A stretch of 64,000 bases of DNA from positions 46,476,938 through 46,540,937 of the forward strand of contig NC_083337.1 in NCBI RefSeq assembly GCF_019175385.1, in the 5' to 3' direction. The notes under the pieces were generated by a model that had not been told where the DNA came from, made no database searches, and saw only the letters and a list, made by a program, of their open reading frames with translations. This document shows, one piece after another, positions 1 through 11,745 of the stretch (positions are counted from its first letter, which is position 1; every line of letters starts with the position of its first letter). Position numbers and translations under genes: made by a program. This DNA is from Lycium barbarum. Lineage: Eukaryota > Streptophyta > Magnoliopsida > Solanales > Solanaceae.

Positions 1-2368
1 GTGTTCCAAATTGCTTGCATCGGATTACCCATAACCGACTACTTAGGTCCGAATACATATATCAAAAGGGTTATGACGGAATGCTTATAGACATGTGGGG
101 GTCCAGAACGAGTTTCGGGTCAATCGGAGCTAGTATACAAAAGTTACGAGCGTTCGAAGTACAGAACGCTCTATAATCATTTCAGAAGCTTTTCTTGGAA
201 AACCAAAGCTGTAATTAGGTTAACTGCCTTTTAGACATGATTGTGGATCAAACCAAATAGAACTCTTGGAATCATACGTACGTCGGAACACTTAAGTCAG
301 AATAAATATATCAAAAGGGTTATGCCAGGATACTTAATTCCACATATTTATATCGGAATGTTCAGATCAGAGTACCTACTTGTATCGGAATTTCTCATAT
401 CGGAACACTTATGCCAAATACTTACGTCAGAACATTTGTGTTGGCATGATTAGCCCAGAAGGTTTACATCAAAATACTTAGATCACGATTCGCCTATCAG
501 GCTCATTTGACACTTAAGTTAGGGAAAACATACAGATCACAGACAGACTCAGAATTTCAGAATGGAGTAACCTCAAGATACATATCATATCATATCCTAC
601 ATGGCTCTAGGGCATGCCAAGGAAAGAAAGGTAAGCCTCACATACCTGAGTGACGACCAACTAGTTGCGCTTACGCATCCAACTTGTTTGCTTACATGCA
701 AGAGAGTTTATCCATCTTGTCAATCTACGTCCAAAAGGATTCATTCATTCGTTAGACTCGTTGTCACATACTTGCCTTAACCTTTCAAACACGTTTACTT
801 ATGTTCTGCCGGAATTTCGGCAGCATCTCCCCTGTAAATCTACCAACCCCGAGAATAAGGCTCGACCCCAAATCAACAACAACCCAACCAACAAGCAAAC
901 TATAGCATCATTAATCAATTCAAGAATACGTTTTAACATTAAGCGCTCTTTTTACATAATCCAACAACGTTCGCAATATTTCAACTAATATCAACGTTTA
1001 TACATCCGATTACTAATCCAAGACCATTCAATCAATATTCAATAATGCTTTAAACAATTCACACAATTCTCCAAACAATCCAATAACGCACCATAGAACC
1101 CGAAATCTTCCAACTTCCATAGGAGCCATCACAACACATTTCTTTCTTCAAAGTTCACAAACTACACCAACAAACCATACATTAACAACATTATTATCAT
1201 AATTACAAGAAACTACACTTGATTCAAATTAGCTTCCAAAACAGCCCACAACAATTACGACACCAACTAGGATCATTAAACTCTCATTTACATCACATAA
1301 CCCACAACACAATAACCCAAACATACTAAATAAATTAGTTCATTCTTAGACATGCAAAGCAGTCCATTTTCGGCCAGCCCCTTCAACACACAAATTCCAT
1401 GATTTTTCATTCATTCCACACTCCACAACATATACAACAATCAAATAACATTGAATAAAATTTGTTCATCATGTTTACACCAAGGAGACATACACACGGC
1501 CTCAACTTCCAACACACAACATCCTTATTTTCATGAGTTTTACCTATTCCAACACATAACAACATGTTTCAACATCCATAAAACACACAAGAAAGGATTG
1601 AATCTTACCTTCTCCACCCTATTCTTCCACATGGCTAGAAGTGTTTCCTTGCAAGATAAATGGTTTTCTCATTCTAACAACTACTCCATATGATAAAGGA
1701 CCTTCCAATTGGTATGAAAGCTTGAAGAAAACAATTTTCCATGAACAATTTATGGGGCTGGTTCGGCCAGCCCCTATTTCGTTTCCATCTTTTTTTTTTT
1801 TTTTTGTTCTTTGTTTTCTTTCCTTTCTTTCTAATTCTCCAACTTTTAAATAAAAGATGAACAAGTCATCTTCTCATATTTGCACCCTAGTCCCTCAATT
1901 ATGGTCACATGCCCCCTTTCTTTCTCTTCTAGACTTTTCTTCCAATTTCTTGATTTTTCTTGAATTGTTTTACTTGGTCAAAGAAGACCAAGTGTCTTCT
2001 CCCTTTTTTTTTTTTTTTTTGCCTTATTTGGTCAAAGAAGACCAAATATTTTTCCATGGTACACTTTAGCCCCTCACTTAATATGAAATAGCCACATGCT
2101 TCTTTCTTTATTTCCTAGAGAATTCTTCCATTTTCTTGAATACTTGTGAAATTACCATTTTACCCCTAGCCTTCCACATTATTTCCATTGACCACTTTGC
2201 GAATTCCCATTTTTATCCTTAACCTTTCTCAATATTTCCATGCAATAATATTCATAAATAATATTCATAACCAATTCGTGCATTAAAATAATTTTCAAAA
2301 ATGGTCTCGCCCTTGACTTTCCACGACGACTCCGGAATTTCCAATCGTACAAGATACGGGCTATAACA
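1..2368 (-). repeat. 3' LTR of family A copy 1, truncated by window edge
   Basis: The LTR begins on the minus strand with TGTTATAGCCCGTATC, directly after the polypurine tract. It runs leftward past position 1, so it exceeds 2.3 kb. A stretch near 600-640 (minus strand GGTATGTGAGGCTTACC) matches 54330-54350 in the other family A LTR and 4340-4360 in the truncated LTR next door. At about 40-80 and 270-480 it contains degenerate short repeats built around TCGGAACACTTA and TCAGAATA words. Small open frames here (for example 665-988 and 1619-1864) lack coding character. Confidence 0.7.
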
Positions 2369-2405
2369 TCCTCCCCCCCTTTAGAACATTCGTCCTCGAA
2401 TGTTC
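2369..2405 (-). promoter_or_regulatory. Polypurine tract with adjacent palindrome, family A copy 1
   Basis: On the minus strand a purine run (AAAGGGGGGGAGGA, 2382-2369) directly precedes the LTR start TGTTATAG. This is the expected primer site for plus-strand DNA synthesis. Just upstream is a perfect inverted repeat with arms GAACATTCG and CGAATGTTC (2384-2405). The same palindrome core occurs beside the PPT at 52726-52747 and at about 62907-62922. Confidence 0.8.
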
Positions 2406-4144
2406 AACTGACCTTATGGGGTTGTATAATACTTTGGGAGGGTCCGTCCTATAGACGCTCTTTCCTCTTTATGCCCGTTCTTCATCCTTTATCTCATTCT
2501 CCTTTAAGGGATTCCTTATACGTCAACAGTTCATTTCTTCGTCTCGGTGCACGACATAGCGAAATTTCTTCCATAAGTCTTCCTTTTACTTCCAGTCGAC
2601 GACATCATTCTCGTCAGCATTCTCATGTCTTGCCATCCACCATTGATCCTTTCGCACACTTAGTTCGCTTACTTACTTGGAAATTTCCTTAACCGTGCTC
2701 TTGCATCACGTTCCTTATCGTGGCCGTTATTCCTTTGGCTCTACTTATTCAGATCGGTCTTCAACCCTTACACACTTTTCCTTTGTTCATGCTGCCACAC
2801 TTGTTCTTTTTACGTACCTATACTTGCAATTTCACCTCAGATAATTCCGTGTGCTTCCAGTTATTCCCCTTTTTGGAAGTCTTGCCCATTCATGTTTCTT
2901 ATCTTTCGCTCCTTTCGGAGATTTAATCTCTTTATTTCCCACCTGCATACTCACTTTCTTCTTCAAACATCATAGTGCTCAGACTGTTCCGTCCTTAACC
3001 TGTAGCGAAGGTGGCAACTCATCTCATAGTACTTGCACCATTTGTTCCCTTACTACTGGTCAGGTTTCTGATGCCTTCTTTCTGCCATAGCATAGATCGT
3101 TAGGGCACACGTGTCCACTGACACCTTCACACATGAGAGATTACACACGTTCATACACACATACACACATAATCAATACCACTAATCCACCATACACTTC
3201 TAGACGCTATTTAAGCCTATCCGAATTCCCGAGCTATGAGGTACTCTTGTCCCTTCACCGGGCTAATCTGTCCCGTTCTACGCATCTTATTAAGGTTTCC
3301 AGTCATCCTACATACTATAGTTTTCACTCAGAATATTCTGGATTTCCATTTGCCTTTTATATCAAAATATGTAGAATTTCTTGAAGACTTCCCAGGGGGT
3401 CTCCCATCCCAGGATTGCTCCCACCTGAGCACGCTTAATTTTGAAACTTGGCTGGAATCCAATGCCTTAATGCCGATATTTTCGCGTCGACTTCCGCGCG
3501 TGACCTTTACTACATAATTTGAGGCTAATCGAGGTCTTACAGATCCCGGGACACCCTCGTAACATGTCTTTTCCTTCACAATTACCATTTTACCCTTTTT
3601 GGGCCTTAGAGCTCATCTTTCGCTTCCGCGTATAATTACTTTTCATCTTAGGTTCCCAGATTCCTGATAGCAACCGATGCTTCTTCGTTTCCCTTACTTC
3701 ATAATTGTCCGGATATCCGTCCGTTCGAATTTCTTACTCACCGCTTTTACATAATAATCTGTAGCGAAATTAGTTGTCAACTTTCTGAATCCTTCATCCG
3801 ACCTTGTTTTCCTTGTACAGAACAAATATCAGTAACGACTTACAGAACATACGGCTACATCACATTCTGGCCATCCGGAACTGCCAATTCCAGGTAACAG
3901 GGCAAATACGTCAATACTGCCCCCGGTGACCTTCCATATCTCCACTTACCTTTTGTGTCGTATGTGAGGCCCATATAAGAGATCTCATTTCCCATAGTTT
4001 GGCTCTATCGCACGATCTGAGACAGAAAGATGGTCAACAATTCCTAAATGCCCTGTAGTCTCCTGTTTATACATGTGGCCGGCAACACACCATAAACAGG
4101 ACTCTACTAGACACGACTTTGCAGACAACCCACGGATAGACCTT
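2406..4144 (-). other. Non-coding internal region of family A copy 1
   Basis: About 1.7 kb between PPT and PBS. I find no gag, protease, RT or integrase similarity in any frame. The 93-aa and 86-aa frames at 3236-3588 overlap the 5S-like module and are not credible genes. The PBS-proximal 500 bp are homologous to 49621-50100. Confidence 0.6.
3382..3490 (-). pseudogene. 5S rRNA-derived module inside family A copy 1
   Basis: Read on the minus strand this stretch follows the plant 5S rRNA gene almost end to end. It starts with a GCGAAAATATCGGC-like 5' part, then ATTAAGCGTGCTCAGG (A-box region), then GGGATGGGAGACCCCC and TGGGAAGTC (intermediate element and C-box region). Similarity to plant 5S as I know it is roughly 70-75% by eye. 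It lies about 670 bp downstream of the PBS. The copy at 50545-50665 occupies the comparable internal position. It is not a functional 5S gene: the 5' region has many substitutions and no T-run terminator follows at once. Confidence 0.75.
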
Positions 4145-4190
4145 GCTCTGATACCACTCTGTCACACCCTGCTTCCCCTAGGGTGTGACA
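4145..4190 (-). other. PBS and 31-bp terminal palindrome, family A copy 1
   Basis: The PBS reads GAGTGGTATCAGAGC on the minus strand (4159-4145), complementary to the 3' end of initiator Met tRNA. Directly upstream is a palindrome with arms TGTCACACCCT and AGGGTGTGACA around the 9-nt loop AGGGGAAGC (4190-4160). The next five bases on the plus strand are AAAAG, the expected target duplication. Its partner would lie left of the window. Confidence 0.85.
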
Positions 4191-5831
4191 AAAAGGAACT
4201 TCAGGAATCATAGACACGTATCGAGACAATATGAAATAACTTATGGAAATCAAGAACATTAAACACCCTAGTGTCTCTAAGAATAGGAGCTTATACATTC
4301 GTCGTTTGTTCATTTCATGTAAATCATGCCAAAAAGAAAGAAGGGTTAGCCTTACATACCTTTAACGCTTATCCGTGATACAATACGTATACGCTGCCCG
4401 AAGTGTCTCAACCTATATTAAAACGTCAAGACTATGGTTAAGCTACGGAAAGGCATAAAACGTACTTCATCGTTAGTAGCTTATTTCTAGTCAATTGGGC
4501 AGCACTTCCCCTATATCGCTCAATTCCCTCTCATTTAAGCCAACTATACAACAACCAACATAGCATCAACCAAGGCACGTCTAAGTTATCGTATCAAGAA
4601 TTAGTTAAAACAAGACCCAAGGACATCCAAACAGCCCACACCATTCCAACATTCAATAATCGCCACCATAACGACTACGACATATTCAAGTTATTCTTAA
4701 TAATCTATAGCCATAACACTTCATCGAAACGTTCTTATAACAGCCCAACAATTACAACAACACAATGCATAATCTTAACTACACTTAATCCTCCAATTCA
4801 ACAAGAACAACAACACGCCCAAAACAGCCTCTAATTACTCAAGTTCTTAAAACATCCCACTAAATAAATATAACTTCAACTTTAACCATCAAATTCCTTT
4901 ACTTTCATCATTTAATCCATGACAACAACAACAACAATACTAATTAAAATTAACCCATCATTTCTAAATTAAAACAGCCCCCCACGGCCCAAACAAAACC
5001 TCAACATCAACATACCATTTCTTACATCCAATTTCACATCTACCAATTTATGCAAAGTCCAAACCACCTCTAAAACATGCAAGCGGGAATTAAATCTTAC
5101 CTTAACAAGCTTGGCTCCTTAACGTTGCTAAAATTTGTAGCTTCAAATAACAAACGTTCTTGCTGCCCCCAATGGATTAATTCACGTTATTAATCACCTT
5201 GAAATGTGTAGAACACCTTAAAACTAACTTTTATTAACAAAAACTTGGACTCCCTCAAGATCAGCCATGGCCGTGAGTTGCCATGGCTGTTGTAATCTTT
5301 ATTTTTTTTCCCTCTAATTGGACTTGAAATTCATTAACTCAATTGTGTAGAAGGTGGGGGAGGAGCTGGCCGTGAGCTTCACTAGGTGGCTGCCATGGCT
5401 GGTCGTGACTCTCTCTAGCTCACTTTGTGAAGATGACATGCTTCTCTCTCCTATTTCACTTTGTGAATGAATAATGGTATCACTTAGTCATCAAATTGGA
5501 TTATATATGCTGCCTATGAAGTGGAAAAGTGTCCCACTATGGCATGGACCAATCAGATTTGGCCATGCTATAGTGGGGTCTATTTAGCACTACTTAGGCT
5601 TAATTAATCTTAATTAATTACTAATCCCCACTTAATAATTTAATCATGGTTAATTAATCCCTAATCTCTACTAGTATTTCTACACCAATTGAAATTTATA
5701 AGCAAGTCGTGCACTTATTAAAAATCGGGGATTAAAAGTCCTCATCTCAAAACCCCACAATTTATCTTGTCCTTGAACGTATATCGATTAGCTTACGAGT
5801 AATTCAATGTATAAAAATACGGGGTATAACA
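4191..5831 (-). repeat. Truncated gypsy LTR (TGTTATACCCC family)
   Basis: On the minus strand an LTR starts at 5831 with TGTTATACCCCGTATTTTTA. It runs to 4191, where the family A element interrupts it in LTR sequence equivalent to about 54430 of the other family A LTR. The shared stretch GGTATGTAAGGCTAACCC lies at about 4360. The missing last 0.85 kb could lie beyond the left window edge if copy 1 inserted here. No coding sequence. About 5260-5400 has repeated CCATGGCTG and GGCCGTGAG words. Confidence 0.65.
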
Positions 5832-8499
5832 AATACCAACTTTTCACGACCCATTTTTACATAAGCCGTGGGGGCATTTACCTTTTCCACCTCGGTAAGC
5901 GAACCCTTAACCCAAATATAAATAAAGACATAAATACCTCCACGGTCTAGTCTGAGTAATATAAGAGCATCTAAAAGGAAAATAATAAAAGTATGGAATA
6001 ATAATACATAAAGTGTCTATGTCTCTGAATAGAAATAGGATATAATGATATAGAAGTCTTCATGGCAGCGAACGTCCATGGTCATCCTAGAAACTCGAAG
6101 ATAATGATGAAGCGACTATCAGCCACGTATACCGGAAGCAGATCCAACCTGATACTCTGCATTCATAAAGGAATGAAGAAAGTGCAAGTCAGTACAAAAC
6201 AACAGTACCGGTAGGCATCATCGGTTGACGAAGCATAGCTAACACAATTCAAATAATAAAGCCAGATAGACAGATAAACCAATAAGTATAAATCAAACAT
6301 AATCGAAGCCAAATATGCGTTATCGCCTAAGTAGAGCTTCTAATCCCAAATGTGCCAAGTCTCAATATATCGAGTCTGAATCCAACATCACAAGTACAAT
6401 CACCAAAGCATCTCAAAGTAAGCGACGGTGCAATGCAATGCAATAATGTATGGATGCAATGCAATGCCAGGCAAATGTTGTGTACACATGTACTCCAGAC
6501 AGAAATATCGACATCTCGGTAGCACAACCCAGTGTGACTCGAGAAGTCTAAGTGCAACCCATCTCGGATCTTTGCCCAACAGACAGATCGGACCCCGGAT
6601 CTTTGCCCACGGGGGGTTCTCACCGGCACCACTCTGGGGGACCTGCAGAGTCCATTCACTCACTCAATCAATGCTTCCAGAACTAACATCGGATGTCGGC
6701 CTCTCACGTCACTCAAGTAAAAATCGATCCCAACTCATCAAATTGTTTCATCAAGTATCATCAGTATCTCAACAATATATCATGGAAATGAAAGTGCATA
6801 CAATGCATGTAACCACAGCAATAACCATGCTCAATATCACAAGTACCAACAATGGGTACGCCAACAATATATCTGAATCATAAGTACCAACAGTGGGTAT
6901 TCCAACAATATATCTGAATCACAAATACCAACAGTATCATAATCAAGATGGAATAACATATGTCAATATCTACTAATAACACGTGGCATCAATCCAACAC
7001 GATAGAATAATCAATCACAACACAACGGAATGGCTAGTCACAAATACACAACAAGGCCCAACCAAAGACAATATCCATCCCAACTTCATACCTGAAGGTT
7101 CACATGCTTTCTCCAATGATATAAACTAAATATATGCTTCGCTATGCGAAGTCTCACAAGGGTAAGCCATAACCTACCTGGATGGCCGAACAGCAACACC
7201 AACACATCACTCTATCACCTTCCTCTTTTCGCCAAGCCTCAATATCGGAAAAAGTCTAGGCGTAATAGAATTCTATATTAGAAATCATGAAGAACGATAC
7301 TAAGATTGCCATCATTCAATTTAGGTCAAATCTAACCCTAGAATTTGGGGAAACGGGCCCACAAGGTCAAAACGAGAAATTCGGAAGAAAAATATCAAAT
7401 TAAGCACTAGGTGATCATAACCCAATCACTAATTGCTAAATTAACTCATAGATATACCCACTTTCAAATTTGAAGCAAAACTCCAATTTTGGTATAAACC
7501 CTAACTCCTTGATTTCGAAATTCAACGCTAAAAATGGAAGATATATGATTAATAAGACTAGAGAAAAAAAAAACTAGCATAAACCCCATCAATTTCACCA
7601 CTTATAAGCTTAGAGAAAATGTTCATCAAAACCCACTTTCACCTTCCCTTACTAAGGGATTATCAACGGAAAGGGGGAATCTATGATGATAAGGATTAAT
7701 GGAATAGAAGAGGGATAGCAAGATTTACCTCCAAGAGTCTCCTCAAAATATCTCCAAGAATAGTTCCCCAAAGCTCTAATTTCAAAATGGAAATAAATGA
7801 GGGCCTAAAGGCTTTTAACACTTTATTAATTATACACACTGCCCATCACCCGCTTTGGCGACACTAGGACCGCCCCAGCGGAGCCGCTTCAGCCGGTCCC
7901 TCGACGGCTTCAGCGGTCAAGCCTAAAATGCTCTGACCGCTCCAGCGGCAGGGTCACCGCTCCATCGGTACAGCTGTCGTGTTGCTGGTATCGCCAAAGA
8001 GGGCACAAGACACCAGAAAACTCACCCAAGTTTCCCAATTCAATCGGATTTTTTGACTAATGTCCGAGGCCATATACTCGCAGACCATACACATAGACAC
8101 ACATAAAACACGCTACAATCGCGTTCGTCGCCTCAAAATTTCAAACGGAGGTCTCGTTGATCGAGTCAACCCTCGATGCCTTAATTCCAATTTCCCAACC
8201 CAAGTCCCAAAATGCATCGGAGTGCATTGGGAACCAAACCAAAGATACATACAAGTTCTAAACAACCATCCGGACCTCTCGGAATTGACGGAATTCCAAA
8301 ATAGATCCGTTTACTCAAAAGTTAACTTTGGGTCAACGCTTTTACACTTTAAGCCTATATTTCACAAAAGTTACCTGAATTTGGTCTAGACACCTTGGGA
8401 AGCATGCAAACGGTTCCCTCGGGTCAAAAATGAGCTAATCAATGCTCGGGAAAGGGCGAAAATGCCGAAAAGACTATAACGACCAAACGGGTCGTTACA
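5832..8499 (-). repeat. Gypsy LTR (TGTAACGACCCG family) with interrupted PBS
   Basis: The minus strand starts at 8499 with TGTAACGACCCGTTTGGTCG, a typical Solanaceae gypsy LTR start. It ends at about 5842 in GGGTCGTGAAAA, a decayed form of GGGTCGTGACA. It is followed by AGTTGGTATT (5841-5832), the first bases of an initiator-Met PBS. The PBS is cut at this point by the TGTTATACCCC LTR. At about 7860-7990 there is a GC-rich block with repeated CCGCTCCAGCGG-like words. The 151-aa frame at 6428-6883 and the 109-aa frame at 8060-8389 lie inside the LTR and are not genes. Confidence 0.7.
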
Positions 8500-9076
8500 G
8501 GCCAAAAATAAAATAAAATTAACCCTCTATTCAAATTAATGACACGACTATTTGTGTAAAGGGAATCAATTTTCAAATATAGACTTAATTGACTTAAACT
8601 ATGAAATTATCCTATTTCAATTATGGCCCCTCATTGACTAATTCAATTGATTATTTCAATTGTGGCCACAATTACTCATAATAAACCAATTGCAAAATCA
8701 AGACAATATTTAAATCTTATTAATGCAAAAATTAAAGTTTGAGGGGTAAAATGATTATTTATTCCAATTAATCAGTTTACTTGAATTAAATGGAGTAAAA
8801 TACTTGCCAATTTGGGCAATTAATTAAACAAGATAATTGTTATAAATTGCCTTTAATTTTAGAAAATACTCTAATTATTGCAATAATACGAAAATTAATT
8901 TCCAAATGATTTATAATATTATAGAAATTATTGTACCAAATAGGATGGTAAAATATTAGTTAAAAATTTTTATAAGAGCATTTTGACTTCTAAAATACGT
9001 GTTTTACTCCGTTTAATCTCCAAGGACTTTGGGTAATTAAAATAAATTACGGGAGGTCAAAAATTAGGTGTCAACA
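8500..9076 (-). repeat. Ogre-type LTR fragment
   Basis: On the minus strand it starts at 9076 with TGTTGACACCTAATTTTTGA, the same start as the plus-strand Ogre LTR at 44310. The match continues for over 500 bp of AT-rich sequence. It is cut at 8499/8500 by the TGTAACGACCCG LTR. No coding sequence. Confidence 0.75.
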
Positions 9077-9906
9077 CAGCGGAGATTGTATGTAAAGGGT
9101 TGATATGAAAGTCATCTCTGGGTTGTGTGCGGAGCGGCTAGTATTGTGAAAGTCATCTCTGAGTTGTGTGCAGAGTGACTGGTACATGGACTTCGCGAGT
9201 CCCCATGCATCAAGACTATCAAGACATGGAGGTTTTCCGTCTGTAGCCTGTGTTTACGATGACAAACTGTTGGCCAGTGTAATACATCGCATTGCATATG
9301 CACTCATTTACTTCATTCATCCATATCATTGATTCTGCTATGGCACTTATATCATGTGTATTGTTCCTGATCTTGGATTGTGGTGTAATTTTTACTTAAC
9401 TTCTTGCATGTTTCGATTTCTTTCTTCGTATACATGTTAACTAATTATTTTTGGCTTATGATACCTACTGGTACATGGTGTTTGTACTGATACTACCTTG
9501 TTATACTCTTTTCTGAGTGCAGAGTTCGTAGGAGGTTCCTCTTCCGCACCTCATGAGTGATCCCAAGGCTCAGTTTTGTAGTTTCTAGGTGAGCCCTTGA
9601 TGGATGCCGCAGCCCGGAGATTCTTCTATCTTTACTTGACTTTTTTTGAGTTCTGAGAAGGTATTTATATGTCAGACTTCTAGTCTTCAGACTTATAGTA
9701 TTTAGTGGCTCTTGTACTGATTTAGACTAGATTCCGGGGATGTTTTATTAGTATTACACACTTAGTAATTAATTTATATTTTGAGACTCCTTACATCTTT
9801 CTATTTACTTTTCATATTTTTGAAATGAATGTTGAACAAGGGAAGGCTTCGGCCACCGAAGGGGTTAGTGTAGGTGCCCGCTCGATCCACTAGGTTGATC
9901 GTGACA
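9077..9906 (+). repeat. 3' part of a gypsy LTR
   Basis: The stretch ends in GTGTAGGTGCCCGCTCGATC followed by a TTGATCGTGACA end, which matches the 3' terminus of common Solanaceae gypsy LTRs. Its 5' part is missing because the Ogre fragment abuts it at 9076. The usual PBS does not follow at 9907; Tat gag sequence on the other strand follows within about 30 bp. Confidence 0.5.
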
Positions 9907-9937
9907 CCGAACCACCACTGGTTGCTTCTTAAGGTGG

Positions 9938-11067
9938 CTAAGGTTGAAAAAAATTCTTTAAAGAATCCTGATCTGGATCGAACCCTTTGTCCACCTTCCT
10001 AAGGAGGTTCCCCGTGGGAGCCCCTAGCAAGTCGTCTTCCATGCGGATCTTTTTTTCATACCTGTTATGGACATCCTCCCATGTAGTAGCTTGAAATTCC
10101 AAGAGACTCTCTTTGAGCTTATGGGATGCTTTTGAACTTAAGGGGTTTAAGCCCTTAGTGAAAGCCTCGACAACCCACGCATTCGGTACCCCCGACAGGA
10201 GCATGTGTTCTCTCTGGAACCGGGTGACAAAGTCCTAAAGACGTTCTGACTCCCCTTGTGCGATGCGAAAGATGTCTGCCTTCCAGGTTTTTTCTTCTCT
10301 TACCTCCAAAGAGTACCACATTAGAGTCCCCTATGCGAGGGTCTCACCAAACTTTTTGATCAATACTAATTCAATTTCCTTTTCCTTCAAGTCATTCAAT
10401 TTAACCGCCATAGTGTACGCCAAGATATGTTCTTGCAGGTATGTAGTCCCGTCATATTTGAGAATGTCAGGCATCTTGAGTCTCTTCGGGATCAACTCCG
10501 GAGCGGCCTCAAGCTTATATGCTCGCTGGACGTATCTTTTTGCGTCTAGGCCTTCTAGTGATCTCTCTCATGAACCGTATGATCTGTGCTTGGAATGGAT
10601 CCTCCGGGACAGACTCACTGCCCGATACCTCTCCGTTCATTCCCACTATTTGTCTGCTGCCGGTGGCCGTATTACCATCGTTTGGAGTCTGAGGCATTGC
10701 GCCGGGAGCTACAACCCTATCCTGAGAAATGGAAACGAGAGAAGAGATGACTTGCCTGAACTGTTCCATTTCCATCCTTATGGTGTGGCCCTGCTTCCTA
10801 AGGATCTGCATCTACTCCTCAAGAATTTCATCGGTGGGAGTTTCTTCTTCGGTGTCGTGGCGTTCTTGCCTCCCTCATGTCTATGTTGCCTCGTTGGTGT
10901 TCTAAGGCTGCAGATCTATTGCAGGATCTCAGAGGGGTAGACCGTCCGGTCCAAGTTGATCGTTGTTCGTGGTCTTTCAAGTGTTGGTGTTGTTGTTTGC
11001 TACTGTCATACCTGTGACTAACACTGAGGCAAAAATGGAATTCACGAAGAGTTAATAAAACAAGCAA
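9938..11067 (-). pseudogene. Tat/Retand-type retrotransposon gag, broken
   Basis: The minus-strand translation gives a recognisable Ty3/gypsy Gag in several frames. About 10500-10205 contains pieces like LKMPDILKYDGTTYLQEHI and IELVLIKKFGETLA. These are followed by an open stretch (10204-9938) with WVVEAFTKGLNPLSSKASHK, TTWEDVHNRYEKKIRMEDD and LLGAPTGN. That last motif is typical of Tat-clade Gag just before the zinc knuckle. Internal stops lie after GETLA and ESERL. No zinc knuckle, protease or pol follows, because the reading breaks at 9938 near an unrelated LTR. The N-terminal part (10811-10515) is polar and poorly conserved. The 225-aa plus-strand frame at 10263-10940 is its shadow. Confidence 0.7.
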
Positions 11068-11097
11068 AGGTAACTGTGGCTACCACAACTATACTAA

Positions 11098-11116
11098 CCC
11101 CATGGTGGGCGCCAAA
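11098..11116 (-). other. Primer binding site of the Tat-type element
   Basis: On the minus strand TTTGGCGCCCACCATGGGG directly follows an LTR end (TAAACA). This is the PBS form seen in many Tat-type plant elements. It sits between the LTR (11118-11734) and the gag remnant, which fixes the element's orientation. Confidence 0.6.
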
Positions 11117-11117
11117 C

Positions 11118-11745
11118 TGTTTACCCGGAAAACGATTCAATTGAATTTGTGTTCGTGGTCAAGGACACGTGGTTCAAAATGACCAGTAAAGTAATGTGAT
11201 ATGCAATAAGGATTAATCTAAATGAAATATAATCAAAGTAGGCTTAATAATAGCATGAGCCTCGGTGAAGCCTGGTGCTTATTCTTCCGGCCAAGCTTGT
11301 TATCAGAATCGAAATAAAGTAAAGAAGAACTTAAAAACGGTGCAATTGTGTAATGTATGTTGTTTATTACTCTTGGATTTCGTGTTCTTTACAATGGAAT
11401 GACAAGCCTTATTTATACATAGGATATGGGGTACACATTCCATGAATTGTGCCCCTACTAATAATGTGTATTAATACCATAATAATGATAGGCAATTAAG
11501 CTGAAAATAAAGCTTATAAATGCTCCGTGGAAGGCGTGGAGCCTAATATGTAATGATTAACCATTTGTCTCTCTTCCAGAGCTATTCCAACGGCCTCCAG
11601 GACCTATTTGTATCTCCGGTATCACCAGGCTTCCTCCGGGAGTACTTCAAGCTGACTCATACTTGGATTAGGACTCTTGCCACGTGTCATCATAGTACAG
11701 GTCCACTTGTATTATACGAATTTAGCCCAATACATCCTTCCCCTC
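11118..11745 (-). repeat. Tat-type LTR (about 617 bp) with PPT-like flank
   Basis: The minus strand starts at 11734 with TGTATTGGGCTAAATTCG and ends TAAACA at 11118. A TATA-box-like TATAAATA on the minus strand near 11414 fits a U3 promoter. On the far side (11745-11735) the minus strand reads GAGGGGAAGGA, a polypurine tract directly before the LTR start. The LTR thus has internal-type sequence on both sides: PBS and gag on one, PPT on the other. The second copy at 36171-36595 keeps the PPT side but is cut within the LTR. Confidence 0.55.

Larger units (their letters stand above)
1..4190 (-). mobile_element. Non-autonomous Ty3/gypsy-like element, family A copy 1 (partial)
   Basis: Read on the minus strand, the order is a 31-bp terminal palindrome (4190-4160), a PBS complementary to initiator Met tRNA (4159-4145), about 1.7 kb of internal DNA with no credible reading frame, a PPT (2382-2369), and an LTR running off the window edge. 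The internal part aligns clearly by eye with the start of the element at 49590-55503, for example the PBS-proximal stretch containing GGTTGTCTGCAAAGTCGTG. A 5S-rRNA-like module lies at 3490-3382. The 5' end abuts unrelated LTR sequence at 4191, so the expected long 5' LTR is missing. No gag or pol was found, so mobility must have depended on proteins from another element. The 3' terminus and its target duplication lie outside the window. Confidence 0.75.

Noticed and set aside
4191..5831. Paired 5' LTR of the element at 1-4144
   Set aside because: Its start, length and body differ from the 3' LTR at 1-2368. Only a short conserved box is shared, so it is better read as the DNA into which family A inserted.
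6428..6883. 151-aa frame
   Set aside because: It sits inside a gypsy LTR, has repeated ATGCAATGC-type sequence and no domain.
8500..9076. Part of the Ogre element at 44310
   Set aside because: It is the same LTR family but in opposite orientation and 35 kb away, so it is a separate, truncated copy.
10263..10940. 225-aa plus-strand frame
   Set aside because: It lies antisense to a clear Tat-type gag on the minus strand and has no family features.
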